A stretch of 41,484 bases of DNA from Mizugakiibacter sp. (GTDB taxonomy: Bacteria; Pseudomonadota; Gammaproteobacteria; Xanthomonadales; Rhodanobacteraceae). The notes beneath the pieces are model-generated. The model ran no database searches. It saw only the letters and a list, made by a program, of their open reading frames with translations, and was not told where the DNA came from. Position 1 is the first letter of the stretch. Each line of letters starts with the position of its first letter. Shown here piece after piece: positions 8,078-15,256 of the stretch. The DNA is taken from NCBI GenBank assembly GCA_003233305.1, contig QILI01000118.1, positions 1 to 41,484 on the forward strand. Reading direction: 5' to 3'. Both the position numbers and the translations under genes were made by a program.

Positions 8078-9725
8078 GGGCGACCTCCACGCGCACCTGG
8101 CCGCTGAGCAGCTTCGGGAGTAGGTAGTCGCGCATCTCTCCGAGCTTGGATGACTCTTGAAGATACGCCAGAAGTACATCGAAGACCGGCCCCATTACTG
8201 ACTCGAACGCTGTTACGATGTCGCCGGTGGGATTCGGGACGAACAATCCATCGAAGGTGGCGCGCGTGATCGTGTCGAATACCGACCCATGCGTGCGCTG
8301 CCGCAACTCCCCAACGGCCATTCGTATTAGGTAGTGCAGATAGGCAAACGATCGACCGTCTGTGGGAAGCAATCCGTAACAAGATTGGTTGAACGCCATC
8401 TCAGTCCCTGTCATCGCCAGTTTTCCAACAGTTCCCCGGGCAGAGATGATTGTGCAGCCCTTAGGCACCAGTCTCGCTGCGCTATTGGCAAGTCCGTCGT
8501 TGGTGATTCTTTCGGCTGTGTCGATTACCCAGATCTCACCTGAGTTCGGCGCGTCCTTCACCGAGTACCAAGGAACCTCACCGCCCCAGTAGGTTGGCTC
8601 AGACCGCTTGGGCGTTCCCCCGCTGACTAAGGTGCAGACGTCAGATAACGCCTTCACCTCCCACCCCTCCGGAACGGGGCCGATCTCGGAATCGACAAAG
8701 CGGGTGGGCAGGGCGTCGAAGACCTCCTGGGGCATGGAGGGAAAGGACGTCGCACCCGCGGCCTTGGCCTTCACCGGCTCGAAGTCCACGAACCACGCCC
8801 GGAAGATCGCCCGCGCCAGCCGCTCCAGCGTCCGCGCCGTGCGCCGGTTCTGCTCGATCTTGTCGTCGAGCGCACCGAGAACGCCGGCGATGGCACGTTG
8901 TTCTGGGAGGGGGGGGAGGAGGAATGGTATCGCCTCCATGATCGACGTGTTCAGGTTTGGCATGGTTGCACCCACGGCATGCCGGACGATCCATCCACGC
9001 ACTTCAGGATGACCGAGAAAATAGGAAGCGAACTCTGGCTCGATCACACCTTCGCCGAGGTGCACTTTCAGGCACCCGGTACCGCAGAACCAGCCATCTT
9101 CTGCATTGCGGACCAACGCACGTCGTTCAACATCACCCCGTCGGCTATAGACAATGTCGCCCTTGCGAACGATGTGCTTGGAGAGTCGCTGTGCGTCCTT
9201 TTCGGTGATGCAAGCGATACCGTCACGGATAAGTCGGTTGTTGGAGATGTTCACAGGCATGATCGACGGGACGCCCACCGGCACATAGTCCGAAGCATGG
9301 AGTTGGCTCCCGAACGGCCCTGTCTGGACACTGCCGCCACCGCGCTCGACGATCTCGCCAAGTGTGAGGCGTTCCCAGTGTTTGGGAGCCGACTCATGCA
9401 TTGCAGCCTTATCGCTCACAGCACGCTCCTGCACTACAAACCGTTCCGCCTCAATATTCTCCCGAAACGTCTCCGGCACCTCATTCCACACAAAGAGATC
9501 GACGCGGAACGGAAGGTTGCTTTCTTCGAATGCCTCGCGCAGGGAGGAAACATCGGCTTTCTGCTCTGGTGGCGCAAACACCACCAGATCCAGATCGGAC
9601 TCCGGGCGCGAGGTCCATTTGACGCGCGAGCCGTAGGCCCAGGCGGCCACGCCGGGGAGGTGGAGCTGGAGCAGGGCGCGGATCGTCTTCATCTGCGCAG
9701 GCGTTACGTCGATGGCGTCGCTCAT
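8070..9725 (-). CDS. hsdS: MNT nucleotidyltransferase-HsdS specificity subunit fusion
   Basis: The 551-residue product is longer than usual HsdS because residues 1 to about 105 form a nucleotidyltransferase domain: WAYGSRVKWTS (G32-S33) and ESDLDLVVF (D44, D46). An HsdS body follows. TRD1 begins WERLTLGEIVERGGGSVQTG. A conserved spacer contains LPPLPEQRAIAGVLGALDDK and a long helix ending IFRAWFVDFEPVKAK. TRD2 begins PEGWEVKALSDVCTLVSGGT. HsdS sets the methylation and restriction target. The MNT part normally exists as the antitoxin of a HEPN protein, and the gene just upstream, overlapping as ATGA, is that HEPN protein. The frame is uninterrupted and the ATG at 9725 is the only sensible start, so the fusion is real in this sequence. 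An assembly error is the remaining doubt. Confidence 0.9.
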   Translation of the reverse strand: MSDAIDVTPAQMKTIRALLQLHLPGVAAWAYGSRVKWTSRPESDLDLVVFAPPEQKADVSSLREAFEESNLPFRVDLFVWNEVPETFRENIEAERFVVQERAVSDKAAMHESAPKHWERLTLGEIVERGGGSVQTGPFGSQLHASDYVPVGVPSIMPVNISNNRLIRDGIACITEKDAQRLSKHIVRKGDIVYSRRGDVERRALVRNAEDGWFCGTGCLKVHLGEGVIEPEFASYFLGHPEVRGWIVRHAVGATMPNLNTSIMEAIPFLLPPLPEQRAIAGVLGALDDKIEQNRRTARTLERLARAIFRAWFVDFEPVKAKAAGATSFPSMPQEVFDALPTRFVDSEIGPVPEGWEVKALSDVCTLVSGGTPKRSEPTYWGGEVPWYSVKDAPNSGEIWVIDTAERITNDGLANSAARLVPKGCTIISARGTVGKLAMTGTEMAFNQSCYGLLPTDGRSFAYLHYLIRMAVGELRQRTHGSVFDTITRATFDGLFVPNPTGDIVTAFESVMGPVFDVLLAYLQESSKLGEMRDYLLPKLLSGQVRVEVAHG

Positions 9726-10144
9726 TCCCAGGTTTGTCCCGTCAACGTTTGATAAAGGTCGATGGCGTCATCCACGAAGTTGCCCATGAGCGCGAGACAA
9801 TCTTTGGCTTTTTCACCGCTGTAGTCGTGCGCCGTAGATGTGCGGGCATCGGCGTAGCGCAACCACAGCTCAATGGGGGATCGAAGCAGGTCGTTCTCTT
9901 TCGCCATGCGGAACAAGGGCTTGGGACTGTTGGGCACCTCCGGTAGTCCCAGATCTTCGATCAGATAGCGCTTGAGGTGTTTCCACAGCGTGTCATAGCA
10001 GGTTTCGAAGCGCTGGATGACGGATTCCGAGATCGCCTCACGGTCGAGCTCGGTCAGATGTTGCCGATCCTCCAGCCGTTGATAGTTCTCGAACTGGAGT
10101 TCGAGATGCTTCAGTGACTTCCTGTATTTCTCATAATCAATCAT
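9722..10144 (-). CDS. HEPN protein (HI0074-type nucleotidyltransferase substrate-binding family)
   Basis: The 140-residue all-helical product has FENYQRLEDRQHLTELDREA, IQRFETCYDTLWKHLKRYL and ELWLRYADARTSTAHDYSGE. The last block carries R101-x4-H106, the HEPN RNase/toxin motif in the form seen in HI0074-like proteins. Those proteins pair with a separate MNT antitoxin, whereas here the MNT domain is fused to HsdS in the next gene. The start at 10144 overlaps the hsdM stop as ATGA, and the stop overlaps the MNT-hsdS start the same way, so all three are translationally coupled. A likely role is a toxin held in check by the MNT domain of the RM complex. That role is inference. Confidence 0.85.
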   Translation of the reverse strand: MIDYEKYRKSLKHLELQFENYQRLEDRQHLTELDREAISESVIQRFETCYDTLWKHLKRYLIEDLGLPEVPNSPKPLFRMAKENDLLRSPIELWLRYADARTSTAHDYSGEKAKDCLALMGNFVDDAIDLYQTLTGQTWE

Positions 10145-11829
10145 GGTATTTCACGCTTTCCGACAAGGTTCAACTGGTCTCGCACCACCCCCATCAAACG
10201 CTCCCCCTCCGCAAAGCACTCCTCCAATTCTGCCAACAACCGCGGGTACTTCTCCGCGAACGGCTCGCTGTCCTCCTCTGGCACTTCGGCCCAAACATAG
10301 CGGCCGGGGGTGAGCACGAAACCGTGCTTGCCGATGCCTTGGGTCGTCTCGCTCTTGCAGAAGCCGGGGACGTCGCGGTAGGTCCACTCGCCGTGTTCTG
10401 CCTCGTTCCACCACTCCGGGGCGGGCTCGCCGCGCCATTGGCGGAAGGTGGTGACGATACGGCCGATATCGGTATCGGGCTTGGGATCGCCCAGGCCGTC
10501 GGCGAGCAGGGTCTCGCCGTCGTCGCCACCTGTGAGCACGCGCAGGGTGCGGGTCTGGAGCGTACCGAGCTTGCGGGCGTCGATGAACAGGGTCTCGCCC
10601 TTGCGGTCGCGGCCACCGTGTTTGAGGTTCTTGCCGGTCTTGTCGCGGGTCAGGAACCAGAGGCAGGCGGGGATGCCGGTGGTGAGGAAGAGCTGGGCGG
10701 GCAAGGCCACGATGGCATCGACCAGGCCGGCCTCGACGATGCGCTGGCGAATGTCGCCCTCGCCGCCGGAGCCCGACGAGAGTGAGCCGTTGGCCATGAC
10801 GAAGCCCGCCACCCCGCCGCCACGACCGTTGGGCGGCGCCAGGTGATGGATGAAGTGCTGGATCCAGGCGTAGTTGGCATTGCTCACGGGCGGGGTGCCG
10901 TAGCGCCAACGGACATCGTCGGCGAGTAGCTTGCCCGACCAGTCGGAGATGTTGAACGGCGGATTGGCCAGGATGTAATCAGCCTTGAGGTCGGGGTGGA
11001 GGTTGCGCAGAAACGAGTCGGCGGGTTGCGAGCCGAGGTTGGCCTCGATGCCGCGGATCGCCAGGTTCATGTGCGCCAGCCGCCAGGTGGTGGGGTTGGA
11101 CTCCTGGCCGAAGATCGAGATGTCGGTCTTCTGCCCGCCGTGCGCATCCACGAAGCGCTCCGACTGCACGAACATGCCCGCCGAGCCACAGCAGGGGTCG
11201 TAGACGCGGCCCTCGTAGGGTTCGATCATTTCCACCAGCAGCCGGACAATGCAGCGGGGGGTGAAGAACTCGCCGCCGAGCTTGCCCTCGGCCTGGGCGA
11301 ACTTGCCGAGAAAGTACTCGTAGACCCGGCCGAGGGTGTCGCGTGCCTTGGTGCGGTCGCCCTTGAAGCCGATGTCGGCAATCAGGTCGATCAGCCCCTT
11401 CATCTTCTCCGGTGCGATGCCCCGCCGCGCATAGTCGCGCGGCAGCTTGCCCTTGAGGATGAGGTTGTCGCGCTCGACTGCCAGAATGGCGTCGTCGATC
11501 AGCGTGGCGATGTCCGGGCGGGTGGCCTGATTCTGGAGGTTGGCCCAGCGCGCCTCGGGCGGCACCCAGAAGACCCGCTCGGCGGTGTACTCGTCGCGGT
11601 TCTCGAGCAGACTTTCGAGCTGCGAACCCGTGATACCGTCATTCTCCAGCTCGACCTTGAGCTCTTTGCGCCGGGCATCGAAGGAGTCGGAGATGTACTT
11701 GAGGAACAGCAGGCCCAGTACGACGTGCTTGTATTCCGCCGCGTCGATCTGGCCGCGTAGCGTGTCAGCCGACTTCCAAAGGGTGCCGGCGTAGGCAAGA
11801 TCATTATTGCTTGCGTTGTTGTTGGCCAT
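10141..11829 (-). CDS. hsdM: Type I DNA methyltransferase M subunit
   Basis: The 562-residue product has an N-terminal helical HsdM domain (LWKSADTLRGQIDAAEYKHV, then LGLLFLKYISDSFDARR). An AdoMet-dependent adenine methyltransferase core follows, with motif I in VYDPCCGSAGMFVQSE and motif IV in LANPPFNISDW. It methylates adenine in the HsdS target and forms the core of the restriction complex. I chose the ATG at 11829 because AGGAG lies seven bases upstream. An ATG seven codons earlier has no such site. It is the first gene of the seven-gene operon, so its upstream region (11830-11990) should carry the operon promoter. Confidence 0.94.
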   Translation of the reverse strand: MANNNASNNDLAYAGTLWKSADTLRGQIDAAEYKHVVLGLLFLKYISDSFDARRKELKVELENDGITGSQLESLLENRDEYTAERVFWVPPEARWANLQNQATRPDIATLIDDAILAVERDNLILKGKLPRDYARRGIAPEKMKGLIDLIADIGFKGDRTKARDTLGRVYEYFLGKFAQAEGKLGGEFFTPRCIVRLLVEMIEPYEGRVYDPCCGSAGMFVQSERFVDAHGGQKTDISIFGQESNPTTWRLAHMNLAIRGIEANLGSQPADSFLRNLHPDLKADYILANPPFNISDWSGKLLADDVRWRYGTPPVSNANYAWIQHFIHHLAPPNGRGGGVAGFVMANGSLSSGSGGEGDIRQRIVEAGLVDAIVALPAQLFLTTGIPACLWFLTRDKTGKNLKHGGRDRKGETLFIDARKLGTLQTRTLRVLTGGDDGETLLADGLGDPKPDTDIGRIVTTFRQWRGEPAPEWWNEAEHGEWTYRDVPGFCKSETTQGIGKHGFVLTPGRYVWAEVPEEDSEPFAEKYPRLLAELEECFAEGERLMGVVRDQLNLVGKREIP

Positions 11830-11884
11830 TGAGACTCCTGTTCGTGACATTCTGTCATACCCCGTCGGCGGTGGCTTTTGCTAG

Positions 11885-11903
11885 GCTTAACGCCGAGTTA
11901 AGC
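11885..11903. promoter_or_regulatory. Inverted repeat upstream of hsdM
   Basis: GCTTAAC and GTTAAGC form a perfect 7-base inverted repeat with a five-base spacer, about 55 bases upstream of the hsdM start. It is followed on the plus strand by a related GC-rich stretch (CGGCGCAGCTTAGCGGC). Its position fits an operator for the restriction operon. No regulator gene of the C-protein type is seen nearby, so the binding partner is unknown. Confidence 0.4.
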
Positions 11904-11991
11904 GGCGCAGCTTAGCGGCATCCGATGCAAGCAGCTTGCTGACGGAACAAGCTTACCTGTCCAGACCCGTTGTTCTATAGAATCACACAAA

Positions 11992-12017
11992 ACCCGACAC
12001 CGATTGCGATGTCGGGT
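11992..12017 (-). terminator. Possible leftward terminator hairpin
   Basis: ACCCGACA (11992-11999) pairs with TGTCGGGT (12010-12017) across a ten-base loop. On the minus strand the stem is followed by TTTTGTGTG, a short U-run. It would stop leftward transcription entering the hsdM promoter region. The plus strand has no U-run after the stem. Confidence 0.4.
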
Positions 12018-12183
12018 GCTGGTTCGTACCTCGCCTATCCACTTGATAGGTTTCGTTGCTCACTCCGCGACTCCTTGCATTCGGCCCACTGGTCACGGTT
12101 TTTCGAGGTGCCCAGGATTGGGTTATCGATGTCTGAGTCTGGTTTGTAGCCAGGTTGTGAGTACAGATACCAAATAGCATCTT

Positions 12184-12310
12184 TTTCGACATAATCTATT
12201 TTATTTAGCCTGTTTCGACTATAGCAAGTGTTTTTCGACAAAAATATGTATATTTTTCGATATTGGTGCTATATTCCGATACAATTTCGACCTATATGAT
12301 AGGTTTTCGA
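12184..12310 (+). repeat. Phased array of TTTCGA direct repeats before the Fic gene
   Basis: The hexamer TTTCGA occurs at 12184, 12213, 12233, 12255, 12285 and 12305, mostly followed by C or T. A seventh lies apart at 12101, and a near-match TTCCGA at 12274. Start-to-start steps are 29, 20, 22, 30 and 20 bases, close to whole turns of the helix. The array ends four bases before the Fic start codon. It may be a cooperative operator for a regulator bound on one DNA face. The flanks are AT-rich, consistent with a promoter. Confidence 0.65.
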
Positions 12311-12313
12311 TCT

Positions 12314-13885
12314 ATGCAGCTGGAATTGAAAACACCTGCCAGTTTCCAAGACAATCTCGTTCCAAAGGGGACGCGGCTGGTAGGTTGGACCGCACTGGTC
12401 CAGGCGTTCGGTCTGCAGTCGCCGGTCCGGCAACCCAGCTGTGTCTCGGAGAAACATGTTAGAGGCAGTCAGCGAGAAACCGGCGGCTTTCGCGTTTTCG
12501 ACAAGCGCTACTTGCCCGGCGATCAAGTTTCCGATCATTTGACCTTTGCGCTACGCCACGAGCCTATCGATCTGCTGATATTAAAGCGCGCTTTTGAAGC
12601 GGTACCCAAAGCCGTACTGGAAGAATTCGTCCGCGCCACGCCAACGGGCACGCAGTCGCGCCGTGCCTGGTTTTTCTATGAAACACTGACCGGGCAAACA
12701 CTGGACATTGGCGATGCGCCCAACGTCAAGGCCGTCGAGGCACTGGATCCAAAGGCCTACTTCACCGGCAAGGCCAAACTATCCCGGCGTCACAAGGTTC
12801 GGGACAACCTGCTCGGCAGCGGTGACTGGTGCCCTGTCATACGTAAAACAGAGCAGCTTAAAGCGTTCACTGCACTGGGGCTGGCGGGTCGAGCCACCGA
12901 GACGGTCGGCCACACGGGCCGACATCTGCTGACCCGCGCCGCCAGTTTCCTGTTGCTGGCCGACAGCCGGGCGAGCTTCGAGATCGAAGGCGAGCGGGCA
13001 CCACGTAGCCGCCTGGAACGATGGGGCAAAGCAATGCTCCAAGCCGGAAAAAATCTACTCACGCTCGAAGAAATCATTCGCTTGCACCGAATCCTGATCG
13101 AGGACTCGCGGTTTGTCTTCCCGGGCCTGCGCCCAGATGGGGTTTTTCTCGGCGAGCGGGATCATCTCAATGATCCCTTGCCGGAATTTATTGGCGCTCG
13201 ACCGGAAGACCTCGAAGCATTGTGCACCGGGATGCTGGCCGCCAACCAGCGGATGCGGAATGACGATCTCGATCCGGTCCTGCAGGCCGCGGCAACGGCC
13301 TTTGGCTTTATCTATGTCCACCCGTTTCAGGATGGCAACGGCCGGATGCACCGTTGCCTGATTCATCACATTCTGGCGGAGCGCAAGCTCACCCCGGAGG
13401 GCATGGTCTTCCCAGTATCTTCCGTCATGCTGGATCGGATCGATGATTACCGCAGGACACTACAAGCCCATTCCATGCCCTTGATGGATTTCATCGAATG
13501 GCGTCCCACCGCTGATCACAATGTCGAAGTGCTGAACCATACTGCTGACCTGTACCGATATTTCGATTGCACTGAGCAAGCGGAATTTCTCTACGCCTGT
13601 GTTCAGCGTACCGTCGAACATGATCTGCCCAGAGAGATCGAGTATCTCCGCCGGCATGATGAAGCCATGGCCAGAATCATGGAGATGATCGATATGCCGG
13701 ATCGACTGGCGCAAAACTTGATTCTGTTCATTCGCCAGAATGATGGCAAGCTCTCGAAGAGAAAACGCGAAAAGGATTTTTCCACACTAACCGACGCTGA
13801 AGTTCAGGAGCTGGAGGGTATCGTTAAGGATGTATTTGCAGGTTTCGATGCCGAGGGTGTTCGAATCATTGGGCTTAGCGAGTAA
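12314..13885 (+). CDS. Fic-domain AMP-transferase, class II
   Basis: The 523-residue product has the full Fic motif HPFQDGNGRMHR, with catalytic histidine at about residue 336. It also has an N-terminal inhibitory motif SFEIEG (S221...E225-G226), matching the S/T-x3-E-G/N class II pattern. Fic enzymes transfer AMP to hydroxyl side chains of target proteins, and the inhibitory glutamate keeps ATP from binding productively. The N-terminal half (residues 1-200) is a less familiar extension containing WTALVQAFGLQ and LTFALRHEPIDLLILKRAFE. The C-terminal part has helical segments and ends after a lysine/arginine-rich stretch (KLSKRKREK). I chose the ATG at 12314 because earlier in-frame starts lie within the TTTCGA array. 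No clear ribosome site is visible, so the start is uncertain. Confidence 0.87.
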   Translation: MQLELKTPASFQDNLVPKGTRLVGWTALVQAFGLQSPVRQPSCVSEKHVRGSQRETGGFRVFDKRYLPGDQVSDHLTFALRHEPIDLLILKRAFEAVPKAVLEEFVRATPTGTQSRRAWFFYETLTGQTLDIGDAPNVKAVEALDPKAYFTGKAKLSRRHKVRDNLLGSGDWCPVIRKTEQLKAFTALGLAGRATETVGHTGRHLLTRAASFLLLADSRASFEIEGERAPRSRLERWGKAMLQAGKNLLTLEEIIRLHRILIEDSRFVFPGLRPDGVFLGERDHLNDPLPEFIGARPEDLEALCTGMLAANQRMRNDDLDPVLQAAATAFGFIYVHPFQDGNGRMHRCLIHHILAERKLTPEGMVFPVSSVMLDRIDDYRRTLQAHSMPLMDFIEWRPTADHNVEVLNHTADLYRYFDCTEQAEFLYACVQRTVEHDLPREIEYLRRHDEAMARIMEMIDMPDRLAQNLILFIRQNDGKLSKRKREKDFSTLTDAEVQELEGIVKDVFAGFDAEGVRIIGLSE

Positions 13886-14049
13886 CTATGTACAGGCGCA
13901 GAGACGTGCACAGGGCTTGGATATTTTGAGAGCTAATCTATTCAAATTACCGCTCCTGATCGTAGACGCCATCTCGCGGCGATCCTGCAAACCCTACAGA
14001 TTTCCAGCGTCAGCATCAGGCCCTAAGCGTCTATGGCAATGATGAGCCT

Positions 14050-14793
14050 ATGAAACTCCACATCCTCAATGACCTGCACATCGAGTTTGAGGATTTCGAA
14101 CCTCCGGCAACCGATGCGGATATGGTAATTCTGGCGGGTGATATCGGTGTGGGGAGGCGCGGCTTGCACTGGGTGGAGAAGCGCTTCCCGGACAGGTCCG
14201 TGATTTACGTGCCGGGCAATCACGAGTTCTACCGTCACGACATCACCCTGATCGATGAGCTGAAGGCGCAGGCACCTGACCCTATTCATGTTCTGAACGA
14301 CAACCAGGTCATCATCGACGATGTACGGTTTCTGGGTTGCATACTGTGGACCGACTTCGCCCTGTTCGGAGCGGCCAATAAGTTCTTCGCCATGCAGGCA
14401 GGACGGCAGCAGATGACGGATTTTTCTATCATTCAAAACCATGGCCAGCCGTTTACCCCGGAAGATGCCATTCGGTTACACACCGCCAGCCGCGACTGGC
14501 TAGCAGTCATGCTGGCGGAGCCCTTCGATGGCAAGACGGTGGTGGTAACCCACCATGCTCCTTCACCGCAGTCGGTGCATCCCCGCTATGCCAACGACCT
14601 GCTGTCCCCGGCCTTCGCCAGTAACCTGGAAAATCTCATGGATGACAAACGGGCGGTATTGTGGGTTCACGGCCACACACATGAGTCATTTGACTATGAA
14701 ATTCATGGTACCCGGGTGGTCTGCAATCCGCGCGGCTATGCACCATTGGCGCTAAATTCCAGGTTCCGGCCGGACTTGGTCATAGAGATCTGA
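14050..14793 (+). CDS. Calcineurin-like metallophosphoesterase
   Basis: The 247-residue product carries the metal-binding set in order: DLHIEFEDF (DxH-type near residue 9), ILAGDIGVG (GD), YVPGNHEFYRHD (GNHE), VVTHHAPSP (H) and WVHGHTHESFDYEI (GHTH). These belong to the metallophosphoesterase superfamily, which hydrolyses phosphomono- or diesters using two metal ions. The substrate cannot be told from sequence. It lies 164 bases downstream of the Fic gene on the same strand, so cotranscription is possible but not shown. It ends the intact coding part of the island. Confidence 0.85.
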   Translation: MKLHILNDLHIEFEDFEPPATDADMVILAGDIGVGRRGLHWVEKRFPDRSVIYVPGNHEFYRHDITLIDELKAQAPDPIHVLNDNQVIIDDVRFLGCILWTDFALFGAANKFFAMQAGRQQMTDFSIIQNHGQPFTPEDAIRLHTASRDWLAVMLAEPFDGKTVVVTHHAPSPQSVHPRYANDLLSPAFASNLENLMDDKRAVLWVHGHTHESFDYEIHGTRVVCNPRGYAPLALNSRFRPDLVIEI

Positions 14794-14842
14794 CTCTACC
14801 CCTGCCATTAATGAGTACCTGAATCATTTATTTTTGGGTCTC

Positions 14843-14990
14843 TTGTGATAAGACTAAAATGAGTATTGAAATACCCAAAATGGGTAACATTACAGCCACC
14901 AAGAGTTCCCGGCCGGCCAGCTGCAAGGCGACTGCTAAGCTCCCGGCAGCCCCCACCAAACCCTGGCCACGCTGTGCCGACACCCGAGCA
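14843..14990 (+). pseudogene. Decayed second copy of the wHTH-MNT gene promoter and 5' end
   Basis: This segment aligns by eye with 1213 to about 1360. It keeps TTGTGATAAG at the -35 position, a perfect palindrome TACCCAAAATGGGTA (14872-14886), an ATG at 14880, and a start reading MGNITATKSSRPASCKATAK against MGHSATTKTSRPARRKAAAA in the intact gene. After LPAAPT the frame is lost and similarity fades. It is in the same orientation as the intact gene, so the two copies flank the restriction and Fic genes as distant direct repeats. Confidence 0.75.
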
Positions 14991-15027
14991 GATGGTTTGC
15001 TGTCCGGGCCTGGCTCATAAATGGTCT

Positions 15028-15045
15028 GATGCAATCGAGTGCATC
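15028..15045. promoter_or_regulatory. Operator for the LacI-type regulator, upstream of its own gene
   Basis: The sequence GATGCAATCGAGTGCATC is a near-perfect palindrome with a central CG, as expected for a LacI-family operator. Its core TGCAATCGAGTGCA matches 13 of 14 bases of the operator at 16589-16602 before the receptor gene. It lies about 210 bases upstream of the regulator start and suggests autoregulation. Confidence 0.65.
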
Positions 15046-15256
15046 AAGTCGGATGTAGTATCGTTTGCTGCTAGTGCATTGTGAGACCGTACTTTGTCAC
15101 ACCCGATCTTCAGGCAACGGCGAATCCAACTGCCCGAGTCGTATATCAAGCTGCAGGGCCATCCATGATCTACCAAAATTCCCGGTGCCAAGCCCACAGC
15201 CGTGCAGCTGTATTGTATAACCGTGGCAGCCGGCCTGAATATGGATTCTCCAGCCA

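Noticed and set aside
7367-8107. Plus-strand open frame opposite the Abi-like gene
   Set aside because: It is a shadow of the minus-strand gene, which has correct overlaps with its operon neighbours.
10996-11760. Plus-strand open frame (254 codons) opposite hsdM
   Set aside because: It mirrors hsdM, whose methyltransferase motifs are intact. High GC codon bias produces such shadow frames.
11885-11903. Integron attC-like core sites (GCTTAAC ... GTTAAGC)
   Set aside because: The two core-like heptamers are only five bases apart, with no room for the L-box structure of a real attC, and no integron integrase is nearby.
12035-12241. Small minus-strand frame (68 codons) upstream of the hsdM region
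   Set aside because: It would need a TTG start inside the TTTCGA array, has no ribosome site and matches no family I recognise. Only the weak downstream hairpin speaks for it.
13830-14042. Short plus-strand frame between Fic and metallophosphoesterase genes
   Set aside because: It starts inside the Fic gene in another frame, has no family similarity that I can see and no ribosome site.
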